Notes under the pieces: generated by a model
What the model saw: only the letters and a program-made list of their open reading frames with translations
Databases searched by the model: none
Told to the model about the DNA's origin: nothing
Part shown: positions 9,487 through 18,358 of the stretch, piece by piece
How positions within the stretch are numbered: position 1 is the first letter of the stretch
Layout: each line of letters begins with the position of its first letter
Program-made: the position numbers and the translations under genes
Assembly (NCBI GenBank): GCA_964517315.1
Contig: CAZFCJ010000001.1
Location: 62,001 to 126,000, forward strand
Direction of reading: 5' to 3'
DNA: 64,000 bases
Source of the DNA: DASWJQ01 sp964517315
GTDB lineage: Bacteria > Chloroflexota > Anaerolineae > Anaerolineales > E44-bin32

Positions 9487-10975
9487 ATCGGACACCTCGA
9501 ATTACCCTGTCGAGAATTCAGCTGGACAGAGTGAACGATTTGGGTTTCTCGAGTGGTTCGGGCCCTGGCGAAGCTACCTCACAAGCTTGGTCTTGAGTGA
9601 CGCAGCCATGGCGGCGGCCGCCTTTCGAGCGGCGTATTGGGCTCGCTTCGAGCTCGGCCTGCCGATCTTCAAGTTGGAAGTCAGTCCGTCGATCTCAAAT
9701 TACCAGCGGTTGGTGATTCTGGTGATCCCCACACTGCTGATCGTCTATGCGCTGATCGGACTTTACAGGAGACCGAATCTTCTCGGCGGGCCGCTCGAAT
9801 ACTCATTGGCGTTCAGGGGAAGCACCGTCGGCATGTTGCTGGTTTTGGTTGCCGAATTCATTCAAACCGAGCTGGTCATCGCTCGTGGTTGGTTGTTTAT
9901 GGCGTGGGGCCTGATTTTCTTGCTGACGTCCGCCGGCCGGTTCCTTTTGCGACGTGTGGTCTACCGTCTTCGCGGCCATGGATATTATCTGACGCCAGCC
10001 GTCATCGTGGGCGCCAACGCCGAAGGTTTTTCATTGGCCGAGCAGTTGCGCAATTGGAAAACATCGGGGCTGCGCGTGCTCGGATTCGTGGATGGGGAGC
10101 AGGCCGAGCGCGAACGGGAACATGGACTTCCCGTGCTTGGATCGCAGGAAGAGCTGGACAAGATCATCGCCGACACCGGAGTGCGCGAGATCATCATCGC
10201 TACCAGCGCGCTTACGCGGGCCGAAATGTTGGCCATCTTTAGAAAATATGGCTTCTCCTCGGAAGTGAATCTGAGGATGTCATCAGGCCTGTTTGAAATC
10301 ATCACGACCGGATTGAATGTCAAGGAATTCGCCTACGTACCGCTTGTAGAGGTCAACAAGGTCCGCCTGACCGGATCGGATCGGATTCTGAAAGCCGTGT
10401 TGGATTATGCCATCGCGATCCCGGGGATCGTTCTCATCTCACCGCTGTTGGTCGTGATCGGTGCGCTCGTCAAGCTGACGTCGCCCGGTCCCATTATCCA
10501 TCGGAGGCGGGTGATGGGTGTAAATGGCAAGCAGTTTGACGCGTTCAAGTTCAGAACCATGTACGTGAACGGCGACGAAATCCTTGCAGGGGATCAGGAA
10601 CTACAGGAGAAGCTGGCCCGCGATCACAAGCTGAAAGACGATCCCAGAGTGACACCAGTCGGCGGCATCTTGAGGAAGTTCAGCCTCGATGAGCTCCCAC
10701 AATTGATCAATGTGCTGCGGAACGAGATGTCGTTGGTCGGGCCGCGCATGATTTCGCCGGCCGAGATGAAAAAATACGACCAGTGGGGGCTGAACCTGCT
10801 CACGGTTAAGCCGGGGATCACGGGCCTGTGGCAGACGAGCGGGAGATCCGATATCAGCTATCGTGAGCGAGTGCGGATGGATATGCACTACATCCGGAAC
10901 TGGACGATCTGGTCGGACCTTCAGCTCCTCTGGCAAACCGTCCCCGCCGTCTTGAGGGGCCGCGGGGCCTACTAA
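9467..10975 (+). CDS. Polyprenyl-phosphate sugar-1-phosphate transferase (initiating enzyme)
   Basis: A 502-residue WbaP/WcaJ-type protein. It transfers a hexose-1-phosphate from a nucleotide sugar to undecaprenyl phosphate, which starts each repeat unit. The N-terminal half has about four membrane segments and a CoA-binding-like Rossmann domain (TPAVIVGANAEGFSLAEQL, around residue 180). The C-terminal catalytic domain begins after the last membrane helix near residue 320 and contains FDAFKFRTMYVNGDEIL, KFSLDELPQLINVLRNEMSL, VGPRM and KPGITGLWQTSGRSDISY. The start is TTG, overlapping the previous gene by 20 bases. A hairpin follows the stop. It is the only initiating enzyme in the window. Confidence 0.93.
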   Translation: MESTVTKSDTSNYPVENSAGQSERFGFLEWFGPWRSYLTSLVLSDAAMAAAAFRAAYWARFELGLPIFKLEVSPSISNYQRLVILVIPTLLIVYALIGLYRRPNLLGGPLEYSLAFRGSTVGMLLVLVAEFIQTELVIARGWLFMAWGLIFLLTSAGRFLLRRVVYRLRGHGYYLTPAVIVGANAEGFSLAEQLRNWKTSGLRVLGFVDGEQAEREREHGLPVLGSQEELDKIIADTGVREIIIATSALTRAEMLAIFRKYGFSSEVNLRMSSGLFEIITTGLNVKEFAYVPLVEVNKVRLTGSDRILKAVLDYAIAIPGIVLISPLLVVIGALVKLTSPGPIIHRRRVMGVNGKQFDAFKFRTMYVNGDEILAGDQELQEKLARDHKLKDDPRVTPVGGILRKFSLDELPQLINVLRNEMSLVGPRMISPAEMKKYDQWGLNLLTVKPGITGLWQTSGRSDISYRERVRMDMHYIRNWTIWSDLQLLWQTVPAVLRGRGAY

Positions 10976-10983
10976 CTCAGCAA

Positions 10984-11012
10984 CTCCCGGCGGTGGGTGT
11001 ACCCGCTGGGAG
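10984..11012 (+). terminator. Hairpin after the initiating transferase gene
   Basis: Ten-base-pair stem (CTCCCGGCGG with CCGCTGGGAG, one G-T pair) and a nine-base loop, nine bases after the stop at 10975. There is no long T-run, so it may be a transcript-stabilising or attenuating hairpin and not a full terminator. Confidence 0.4.
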
Positions 11013-11127
11013 ATTCTCCATCTCCTCCCGATCTGTCCTTGGTATTGTTTGGAAACTTTCACTCGCCGCCCGGCGAGTCGAGATTGAACCGCGCAGGACG
11101 GCCCTCTCGCATGTTGAAGGAGAAATC

Positions 11128-12060
11128 ATGAAGATATTGGTCACCGGCGGAGCCGGCTTTATCGGATCGCATGTGGTGGATTTGTATCTGGAAGAAGGTC
11201 ATGACGTTGTCGTCGTCGACGACCTCTCGTCCGGACGGCGTTCGAACCTCAACCCTGAGGCCCGGTTTTACAGGCTGGACATTCGTGATCCAGCCATGGA
11301 AGAGGTGTTTGAGACCGAGCGTCCGCAGATTGTCAACCATCACGCCGCACAAATGGACGTGCGCAGATCCGTGACGGATCCGCTCTTCGACGCCGACGTC
11401 AACATTCTGGGCTCGCTGAAGCTCATCGAGCTGGCCAAGGAATATGAAGTCGATCGGTTCATCTACATTTCGACGGGTGGGGCGGTGTACGGAGAGCCCG
11501 AATACCTTCCTTGTGATGAGCAGCATCCTGTCAATCCGATCTGCCAGTACGGCGCCAGCAAGCATACCGTCGAACATTATCTGTATATGTACATGGTCAA
11601 CTACGGTCTCAAATACTGTGTCCTCCGCTATCCGAATGTGTACGGACCCCGACAAGATCCCCATGGGGAGGCCGGCGTGGTTGCGATATTCACCGGGCAA
11701 ATGCACGCTGGCGACCAGGTCGTCATCAATGGCGACGGGGAGCAGCAGCGCGACTTCGTGTACGTGGCTGATTGCGCGCGGGCCAATCTGGCTGCCCTCT
11801 ACCTGAACAGTCAGAGCGGAATCTTCAATCTGGGTTCCAGCCGGGGGACCTCCGTGAACGAGATCTTTTCCGAATTGGCACGAATAACCGGTTATCGGCG
11901 CGATCCGATTCACGGGCCGGCGAAAGTCGGCGAAACGCGCCGCATTTTCCTGGACGCGTCGAAAGCCGAACGCGAGCTCGGTTGGAGGCCCAGAGTCGGG
12001 CTCCGCCAAGGCTTGGGCCACACGGTTGATTACTTCAGAGTCCGCGAAGGGATCCGATGA
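11128..12060 (+). CDS. NAD-dependent sugar epimerase/dehydratase (GalE-like)
   Basis: Predicted 310-residue extended short-chain dehydrogenase. The NAD-binding Rossmann loop is TGGAGFIGSH near residue 6, the catalytic serine/threonine is in YISTGGAVYG, and the Y-x-x-x-K motif is YGASK near residue 150. The sugar-side sequence RYPNVYGPRQDPHGEAGVV is typical of UDP-glucose/UDP-glucuronate 4-epimerases. ATG 11128 is preceded by GAAGGAGAA at good spacing; the open frame extends 45 codons upstream but that part has no family resemblance. The stop overlaps the kinase start (ATGA). It probably supplies a nucleotide sugar for the locus. Confidence 0.9.
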   Translation: MKILVTGGAGFIGSHVVDLYLEEGHDVVVVDDLSSGRRSNLNPEARFYRLDIRDPAMEEVFETERPQIVNHHAAQMDVRRSVTDPLFDADVNILGSLKLIELAKEYEVDRFIYISTGGAVYGEPEYLPCDEQHPVNPICQYGASKHTVEHYLYMYMVNYGLKYCVLRYPNVYGPRQDPHGEAGVVAIFTGQMHAGDQVVINGDGEQQRDFVYVADCARANLAALYLNSQSGIFNLGSSRGTSVNEIFSELARITGYRRDPIHGPAKVGETRRIFLDASKAERELGWRPRVGLRQGLGHTVDYFRVREGIR

Positions 12061-13034
12061 TCATTATCCAGACGCCGCTGCGGGTCAGCCTTTTTGGTGG
12101 AGGAACGGACTTTCCCTCTTACTACCTGAACGAGGGGGGCTGCGTCCTGAGCTTCTCCATCGACAAGTACATCTTCGTCACCATCAAGAAGCGCTTCGAC
12201 GACCTCCTGAGGGTCGGATACACAAAGACTGAGATGGTTGAGGACCTCGATGACATTGAACACGAGCTGATCAGGGAAGCGCTTCGCAAGACGGGGCTGA
12301 CCCGCGGAGTGGAAGTGACGACGATGGGTGATATCCCCTCAGCGGGCTCGGGCTTGGGTTCTTCGAGCACGGTTACCGTGGGCACCCTCCATGCCATGTA
12401 CGCCCATCTGGGAGAAAGCGTATTGTCCGAACGTTTGGCCCGCGAAGCGTGCCAAATCGAAATCGATATTCTGGGAAAGCCCATCGGCGTTCAGGATCAG
12501 TACATTGCCGCATACGGCGGGGTAAGGTTCATTGAATTTCATCCGGGCGGTGAGATCGTCTGTAACAAACTCCAGCTGGATGTTGAAACCCAGCGTGGTC
12601 TGGCGGAGAACCTTTTGCTGTTCTTCACGGGCATCACACGGAAGTCGGACACGATCCTCAACGAGCAGAAATCGAATATTGAAGATCGACGACCCGTCCT
12701 GGGGCGGATGAAGGAGATCGCGCAGGAAGCTAGAGGCGAGCTCCTTCGAGGCAACCTGGACGCGGTAGGGTGTCTGCTCGATCAGGCCTGGATTGAGAAG
12801 AAAAAGATGGCCAGCCGGATCAGCAATGGGCGCATCGATGAGCTTTACTCGGCCGCCCGCGAAGCCGGTGCTCTAGGCGGGAAAATCACTGGGGCCGGCG
12901 GTGGCGGCTTCTTACTTCTGTACTGTCCCGAGGGTCGCAGGGATGCGGTGCGCGCTGCGCTGAGCGAGCTGCAGGAGCTCCCCTTCCAGATCGAACCTGA
13001 CGGGTCCAAGGTTATCTTCAACTACAGGCGATAA
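12057..13034 (+). CDS. hddA: GHMP kinase, D-glycero-D-manno-heptose-7-phosphate kinase-like
   Basis: A 325-residue GHMP kinase. The substrate end opens with IIIQTPLRVSLFGGGTDFPS, diagnostic of the HddA/FKP group. The phosphate-binding loop is DIPSAGSGLGSSSTVTVG near residue 95, and the third motif GGKITGAGGGGFLLLYC is near residue 285. HddA phosphorylates D-glycero-alpha-D-manno-heptose 7-phosphate at C1. The next gene encodes a GmhA-like isomerase domain and gmhB lies at 46.7 kb, supporting a heptose role; L-fucose or another 6-deoxy-heptose precursor remains possible. It overlaps the epimerase gene by four bases. Confidence 0.85.
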   Translation: MIIIQTPLRVSLFGGGTDFPSYYLNEGGCVLSFSIDKYIFVTIKKRFDDLLRVGYTKTEMVEDLDDIEHELIREALRKTGLTRGVEVTTMGDIPSAGSGLGSSSTVTVGTLHAMYAHLGESVLSERLAREACQIEIDILGKPIGVQDQYIAAYGGVRFIEFHPGGEIVCNKLQLDVETQRGLAENLLLFFTGITRKSDTILNEQKSNIEDRRPVLGRMKEIAQEARGELLRGNLDAVGCLLDQAWIEKKKMASRISNGRIDELYSAAREAGALGGKITGAGGGGFLLLYCPEGRRDAVRAALSELQELPFQIEPDGSKVIFNYRR

Positions 13035-13186
13035 ACCTTCCGGCCAGGTGATGGGCAACTAGGCGCGTTCACGACACTTGCTCAATTTCATATTCCTCAT
13101 TCGGTTGGTTCTCCTGGGACTCTTTGACGTCCCTCTACATCCTTGGTTCTGGATTCGGTATCTCCCAAACGCAGGAGGAGGTTCTC

Positions 13187-14350
13187 ATGGATGACATTAA
13201 GCAGTACCTATCCGACTTGAGAGTTGCCATCGAAAGTCTAGACATCGAAACCATCGACGACGTCATTCGGACCCTGCATAAGGCGCGCCTGAACCGCCGG
13301 CAAGTGTTCACCATGGGAAACGGCGGCAGTGCGTCCACAGCGTCCCACTTCGTATGTGACTTGGCCAAGAATACGCGGCGCGAGGGTTGGGATTCGTTCC
13401 GTGTTGTGGGCCTATCTGACAACATGGCCATTCTGTCCGCTTACGCCAATGACGAGGGCTATGAAAACGCGTTCGCCCGCCAGCTTGAGAATCTGGTGAA
13501 CGCAGATGACGTGGTCATAGCGATCTCGACATCCGGCGCTTCTGTCAACGTCCTGCGTGCAGTGGAGTTGGCCAAGTCGAAAGGTGCGACAACCATTGGT
13601 TTCACGGGCTTCGACGGCGGCAGGCTCCGGGAGATGGTGGATTACTCCGTCCATGTCGACAGCGATTGCATCGAGCATGTCGAAGACGCACACCTCATGT
13701 TGGAGCACTTGATCACCAGGTCGCTTCGCGAACGATTACGGGACATGTCGCTGGACGGCCGTCCGTCCGCGATGCCGGAGAAAGTGACTGAGGAATCCAA
13801 CGGAGCCCAAGAGGTCCTGACCCGCATCGGTCGAGAACTGCGTGATCAAACGAATCTGAGTTCCCTTCTCCAGCGTGCTCTCATGCTCACCCTTGACAGT
13901 GTCGGGGCGGCGAGCGGCAGCATCATGGTGCTGAACGAGGAGGGTGATGTGGTCGAGGGTGCGGTCGCGTACGCGGGGGAAATCCGGTCACATCCGGCGC
14001 AAAGGCTGGCTGAAACGGTCCGTCAGGGGCTCGCAGGTTGGGTGGTTCAGACTCGTAGCTCCGCGCTGATCAACGATACGTCGGACGACTCCCGGTGGAT
14101 GGAGGCGCAGTGGGAGCGCGACAGAAGGAGTTCCCGATCCGCGATCAGTGTTCCTTTGCTGGCGGCTGAGAAGGTCGTCGGTGTGCTAACCCTCACTAAT
14201 GGTGATCAGGATCAGTTTACCGAGGCCGACTTGGCATTGCTAACCGCCATCGCAGTCAGTGTCTCGTTAAGTGGGGCCGAAGTCCTTAAGTTTCCACCGC
14301 GGTCGACGGCTCAAACCCGCTCCGATGGATTGCGCCAAGCCCAATTATGA
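13187..14350 (+). CDS. GmhA-like phosphosugar isomerase (SIS) fused to a GAF domain
   Basis: A 387-residue two-domain protein. Residues 1-185 form a SIS domain of the GmhA type, with GNGGSASTASHFVCDLA (44-60), SAYANDEGYENAFARQLE (84-101), STSGASVNVLRA (114-125) and EDAHLMLEHL near 166-175. GmhA converts sedoheptulose 7-phosphate to heptose 7-phosphate. Residues about 208-365 form a GAF domain: the entry helix VLTRIGRELRD, then GAASGSIMVLNEEGDVV, GLAGWVVQTRSSALINDTSD, and SAISVPLLAAEKVVGVLTL. GmhA normally ends after the SIS domain, so the GAF part is an addition and suggests ligand or redox control. ATG 13187 follows a strong AGGAGG; the open frame extends 21 codons upstream. Confidence 0.85.
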   Translation: MDDIKQYLSDLRVAIESLDIETIDDVIRTLHKARLNRRQVFTMGNGGSASTASHFVCDLAKNTRREGWDSFRVVGLSDNMAILSAYANDEGYENAFARQLENLVNADDVVIAISTSGASVNVLRAVELAKSKGATTIGFTGFDGGRLREMVDYSVHVDSDCIEHVEDAHLMLEHLITRSLRERLRDMSLDGRPSAMPEKVTEESNGAQEVLTRIGRELRDQTNLSSLLQRALMLTLDSVGAASGSIMVLNEEGDVVEGAVAYAGEIRSHPAQRLAETVRQGLAGWVVQTRSSALINDTSDDSRWMEAQWERDRRSSRSAISVPLLAAEKVVGVLTLTNGDQDQFTEADLALLTAIAVSVSLSGAEVLKFPPRSTAQTRSDGLRQAQL

Positions 14351-14437
14351 CAACAAGAGAATGGCCAGAATCCCGTACTCCATCCGGTGATCACCTGCCA
14401 AAGTTGATCGTACTCTGAATTCGAAAGGTGAGACGAT

Positions 14438-15646
14438 ATGAAGGTGTTAATGATCGCGCCTCAACCGTTCTTTGAACCCCGCGGAACGCCAATAAGCGTA
14501 TATCAGCGCCTGACCGCTCTATCCAAGCTCGGCCATCAAGTTGATCTGGCGACATATCACGTCGGTGAAGAGGTCGAAATTTCGGGCGTAAGAATATTTC
14601 GCACACCCCGCTTCCCATTCATCAAGCAGGTTAAAGTGGGTCCGTCCGTTGCGAAGCTCTTTTTGGATCTCTTTCTCTTCGGCGTTGCCTTGTTTCTGCT
14701 GGTGCGAAACCGCTACGACGCGATTCATTCTCATGAAGAGGGCTCTTTCTTCGCCATGTTTCTATCGTGGATTTCTCGAGCACCGCATGTGTACGACATG
14801 CACTCCAGTCTGCCACGCCAGCTGGAAAACTTCGGTTATGGATATCTGTGGCCGGCCGTAAAACTCTTCGAGATATTGGAGAATTCAGTGCTCAAGTCCG
14901 CAGATGCCGTCATCACTATCGATGAAAATCTTGCGGATCACGCCAGATCCATCTGCCCATCGGCCCGGGTCTTCATCATTGAGAATATGGCCCTGAAAGC
15001 CGATACATCAACGGAGTACCCAGAGGTGGATCGGCTTGAGAATGATCTGGCTGCGTCGAACCGCCTGGTGGTTGTTTACACCGGGACATTTGAGCGTTAC
15101 CAAGGTCTGGACATCTTGTTGTCTGCGCTGCGGCTCGCGCTGTCCGAATCACGCAACTTGGCCCTCGTCCTGGTGGGTGGCAAGGAGAGGCAGATCCAGC
15201 AGCTCCGGGCTATGGCAGCTGAATTGCACTTGGAGGATCAGGTTTTCTTTGCCGGTACGGTCCCATTTGAGGAGGCCACCGCGTACCTTGATATGGCTCA
15301 AGTCCTCGTCTCACCCCGCATCGGAGGAACGTCGGTTCCCTTGAAAATCTACTCTTATCTACAGGCAGGAAAACCGATTCTGGCGACCCGGATACGGGCT
15401 CACACCCAGGTTCTCAAGGACGGGACGGCCTTGTTGGTCGAGCCGACCGGAGAGGGTCTGGCGCAGGGTCTCGTTCGCCTCCTCGAGGATTCTGAGCTGA
15501 GGCAGCGGCTGGCGGTCGGAGCTAGAGAGTTGGCACGGACCAGCTATGATCCTTCGAGCTACTTGCTTCGTATCAGCGATCTTTATGACCAGCTGGCGTC
15601 ACCCGTCGAAGTCGCCAACCCGGCTGCCCAGACGACGGAAAATTGA
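14438..15646 (+). CDS. Glycosyltransferase family 4 (GPI-type mannosyl-like)
   Basis: A 402-residue GT-B glycosyltransferase different from the 1715/6756/8272 set. It starts MKVLMIAPQPFFEPRGTPIS, with HSHEEGSFFAMFLSWISRAPHVYDMHSS in the first half (split by a hydrophobic stretch FLDLFLFGVALFLLVRN near residue 70 that may touch the membrane). The donor domain has VVVYTGTFERYQGLDILLSA, LVLVGGKERQIQQLRAMA and SPRIGGTSVPLKIYSYLQAG. A good ribosome binding site, GAAAGGTGA, precedes the ATG. The asparagine-synthetase-like gene starts eight bases after the stop, so the two are likely cotranscribed. Confidence 0.9.
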   Translation: MKVLMIAPQPFFEPRGTPISVYQRLTALSKLGHQVDLATYHVGEEVEISGVRIFRTPRFPFIKQVKVGPSVAKLFLDLFLFGVALFLLVRNRYDAIHSHEEGSFFAMFLSWISRAPHVYDMHSSLPRQLENFGYGYLWPAVKLFEILENSVLKSADAVITIDENLADHARSICPSARVFIIENMALKADTSTEYPEVDRLENDLAASNRLVVVYTGTFERYQGLDILLSALRLALSESRNLALVLVGGKERQIQQLRAMAAELHLEDQVFFAGTVPFEEATAYLDMAQVLVSPRIGGTSVPLKIYSYLQAGKPILATRIRAHTQVLKDGTALLVEPTGEGLAQGLVRLLEDSELRQRLAVGARELARTSYDPSSYLLRISDLYDQLASPVEVANPAAQTTEN

Positions 15647-15653
15647 CCTGACC

Positions 15654-17582
15654 ATGTGCGGCATCTGTGGTTTTGTGGGCGGTTCCGATACGGAGACCAA
15701 ACGGGCAGGGACGATCCGGGCCATGACGGATCGCCTTCGACATCGCGGCCCGGATGATGAGGGCTTCCACCTCGAAGGTCCCACGGCGCTGGGAGTGAGG
15801 CGTCTGTCGATTATCGATCTGGTCACCGGCCAGCAACCGGTCAAGAATGAAGACGGGACGATATGGCTGATCTTTAACGGGGAAATCTACAATTTCGTCA
15901 CTCTCCGCAGCGAGCTCCGGGACCGGGGGCACTCATTTCGTTCCTCCGGAGACACGGAGGTCCTCGTCCACGCCTATGAGGAGTATGGTCTTGAATTCCT
16001 GAAGAAGCTCAACGGAATGTTTGCTATCGCTTTGTGGGATAAGCGGCGAGCCCGGTTGCTCCTCGCCCGGGATCGGATCGGAATCAAGCCGCTTTACTAC
16101 TGGCATGGGAATGGCCAGATCGTCTTCGGCTCTGAAATGAAGGCGCTGCTGGCTCACCCCGCGGTGCCTCGCCGGGTTAACCCATTTGCTCTGGACGAGT
16201 TTATGACTCTTGAGTACGTGTCTGGACCCCACACGATCCTCCAGGGCATCTCAAAGCTTCAACCCGGACATTATCTCGAGTATCAAGATGGCCGGATATC
16301 GATCGAGCCCTATTGGAAGCTGGAACCGGTCGAGGTCCCGGCGGATGAAGAGGACTGTAAAGCACGGCTAGCAGAGCTCATTGAAGATGCGGTCAAACTG
16401 CGGTTGGTGAGCGACGTGCCACTGGGCGCCTTCCTCAGCGGCGGCATCGATTCAAGCACCGTGCTTTACTTCATGACCAAACTGGTTTCTGAGCCCGTTA
16501 GAGCCTTCTCAATCGGATTCGGCGACTCCAGTTACAACGAACTTCCCGACGCTCGACGTGTGGCCGCCCAGTTGGGCGCGCGACACCATGAATCAATCCT
16601 GAGACCGGACATCGGTCCGCTTGTGGAGCGCCTGGTCGGCCATTTGGATGAGCCGTTCGGGGATGTGTCCATCGTCCCGACGTATCTGGTGTCCGACTTG
16701 GCGAGTCGACATGTGAAGGTCGTGCTCTCTGGCGATGGGGGAGACGAGATATTTGCAGGCTACGAGACTTACGTGGCCCAGCACCTGGCACGGCTGTACG
16801 ACCGTCTACCCGCTTCGATTCGCAAAAGCTTGCTACCCACGCTGATGGAGAAGGTGCCCCCACAACCGGCCAAGAAGGGAATCCTTAACAAAGCCAAGAG
16901 GTTTGTGGAAGGGGGCATCTACCCCGCTGGCTTGCACCATGCGCGCTGGATGCTGCACATGCCAGAAAGAGCCAAGGACGACCTATATCGAAGGGAATTC
17001 CGTGCAGCGATCGAGGGTAGGAGGGCGACCGAGTCGCTGGAGGCTTTCTTCAAGGCAGCGGCCGATCATGAGCCTCTGGCTCAGCAGCAGTACGTCGACA
17101 TCCACTCCTATCTGGTTGACGACATTCTGACGAAGGTGGACAGAATGAGTATGGCGGCATCCATAGAGGCGAGGGTCCCTCTCTTGGATCATCGGGTTGT
17201 GGAGTTCGCTTGGAGCCTTCCACCACACATGAAACTCAGGCTTGGCGAGTCAAAAGTGATCCTTCGTCGCATGATGCAAGGTCATTTGCCGGGGCATGTT
17301 CTGGAAAAGCCGAAAGATGGGTTCAGCATCCCGGTCAAGCACTGGCTCCGGACTTCCTTGCGACCGATGATGGAGGATCTGTTGTCCGAAGCCAGCCTGA
17401 ACCGCCGCGGTTACTTCCAGCCGCAAGTTGTCCGTGAGTGGATGGACGAACATTTGGAGGGGCGTGTGAATCACGCTCACCGCCTGTGGGGGATGATGGT
17501 GTTTGAGATGTGGGCGCGCGAAGTCCTCGACGAGTCGGCCGCTCAGCTGCATGTCGCTGCAATGTCGAGGGCGGATGGATGA
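15654..17582 (+). CDS. asnB: Asparagine-synthetase-type amidotransferase (copy 1)
   Basis: A 642-residue class II amidotransferase. The mature N-terminus is Cys (MCGICGFVGG), with RHRGPDDEGFH and FNGEIYNFVTLR in the glutaminase half (1-210). The synthetase half contains the ATP pyrophosphatase loop LSGGIDSSTV near residue 262, VVLSGDGGDEIFAGYETY, and a long C-terminal helical part. In a polysaccharide locus such enzymes often amidate a uronic acid or other carboxyl and not free aspartate. The start at 15654 is fixed by the need for Cys at position 2; the upstream open frame overlaps the GT4 gene in another frame. It ends in ATGA overlap with the methyltransferase gene. A second, divergent copy is at 20888. 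Confidence 0.93.
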   Translation: MCGICGFVGGSDTETKRAGTIRAMTDRLRHRGPDDEGFHLEGPTALGVRRLSIIDLVTGQQPVKNEDGTIWLIFNGEIYNFVTLRSELRDRGHSFRSSGDTEVLVHAYEEYGLEFLKKLNGMFAIALWDKRRARLLLARDRIGIKPLYYWHGNGQIVFGSEMKALLAHPAVPRRVNPFALDEFMTLEYVSGPHTILQGISKLQPGHYLEYQDGRISIEPYWKLEPVEVPADEEDCKARLAELIEDAVKLRLVSDVPLGAFLSGGIDSSTVLYFMTKLVSEPVRAFSIGFGDSSYNELPDARRVAAQLGARHHESILRPDIGPLVERLVGHLDEPFGDVSIVPTYLVSDLASRHVKVVLSGDGGDEIFAGYETYVAQHLARLYDRLPASIRKSLLPTLMEKVPPQPAKKGILNKAKRFVEGGIYPAGLHHARWMLHMPERAKDDLYRREFRAAIEGRRATESLEAFFKAAADHEPLAQQQYVDIHSYLVDDILTKVDRMSMAASIEARVPLLDHRVVEFAWSLPPHMKLRLGESKVILRRMMQGHLPGHVLEKPKDGFSIPVKHWLRTSLRPMMEDLLSEASLNRRGYFQPQVVREWMDEHLEGRVNHAHRLWGMMVFEMWAREVLDESAAQLHVAAMSRADG

Positions 17583-18358
17583 GTGACCGGAGCGGCGATA
17601 TCGCCCAAATTCAAACCTATTGGAATGAAAACATCCATGACCTGGAAGTCGTCAGCCACCCTGTGGGCACGACCGAATTCTTCGCCGAGCTGGCAGCCTA
17701 TCGGTTCGATAAGCTCAAGTACCTGCCCGAGCGCGTTGATTTCGGCGCTTTTCAAGGCACGAAGCTGCTGGAGATCGGTTGTGGCGTGGGCATAGACCTG
17801 GTGAGATTTGCAGCAGGTGGGGCCCGTGTGACCGGAATCGATTTGGCTGAAAGATCCATCGAGTTGGCGCGCCAAAATCTCGGACAACAAGATCTCGAAG
17901 CTGAGTTGAGCGTGATGGATGGGGAAGCCATGGAGTACCCTGACAATCGGTTCGATGTGGTCTACGCACACGGCGTGCTGCAATACACCGCCGATCCCCC
18001 CCGCATGGTCTCCGAGATTCTTCGAGTGCTGAAACCGGGCGGGCAGGCGATCTTGATGGTCTACAATCGAGTCTCCTGGCTCAACGCGCTGTCAAGGATC
18101 ACAGGAGTCCCAATAGAACATCAAGAGGCGCCATTTCTGCACAAATTCTCCCCCCGTGAGTTTCGGTCCCTGCTGGGCGAATTCTCCGACGTCACGATCC
18201 TGACGGAACGCTTCCCGGTTCCCACGAAACTCCACCAGGGTCTCAAGGCGGTCCTCTACAACGAGCTCTTTGTGCGCGCCTTCAACCTGCTTCCGCAAAG
18301 ATGGGTGCAGCCATTTGGCTGGCACTTGATGGCGTTTGCCCGTGCGGAGGCGACATGA
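17579..18358 (+). CDS. Class I SAM-dependent methyltransferase
   Basis: A 259-residue Methyltransf_11-type enzyme. The SAM-binding motif I is KLLEIGCGVGIDLVRFAAGG near residue 62, the acidic motif II is VTGIDLAERSIELAR, and the motif around residue 130 is RFDVVYAHGVLQYTADP, with the post-motif LKPGGQAILMVYNRVSW. Target unknown; the neighbouring glycosylation genes suggest O-methylation of a sugar or lipid carrier. The start is ATG overlapping the asnB stop, and its stop overlaps the glpD-like start, so the three genes are tightly coupled. Confidence 0.88.
   Translation: MSDRSGDIAQIQTYWNENIHDLEVVSHPVGTTEFFAELAAYRFDKLKYLPERVDFGAFQGTKLLEIGCGVGIDLVRFAAGGARVTGIDLAERSIELARQNLGQQDLEAELSVMDGEAMEYPDNRFDVVYAHGVLQYTADPPRMVSEILRVLKPGGQAILMVYNRVSWLNALSRITGVPIEHQEAPFLHKFSPREFRSLLGEFSDVTILTERFPVPTKLHQGLKAVLYNELFVRAFNLLPQRWVQPFGWHLMAFARAEAT

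Noticed and set aside
11059..12021. Long minus-strand open frame (320 codons) opposite the GalE-like gene
   Set aside because: Antisense shadow of a well-conserved gene; no family resemblance and no ribosome binding site.
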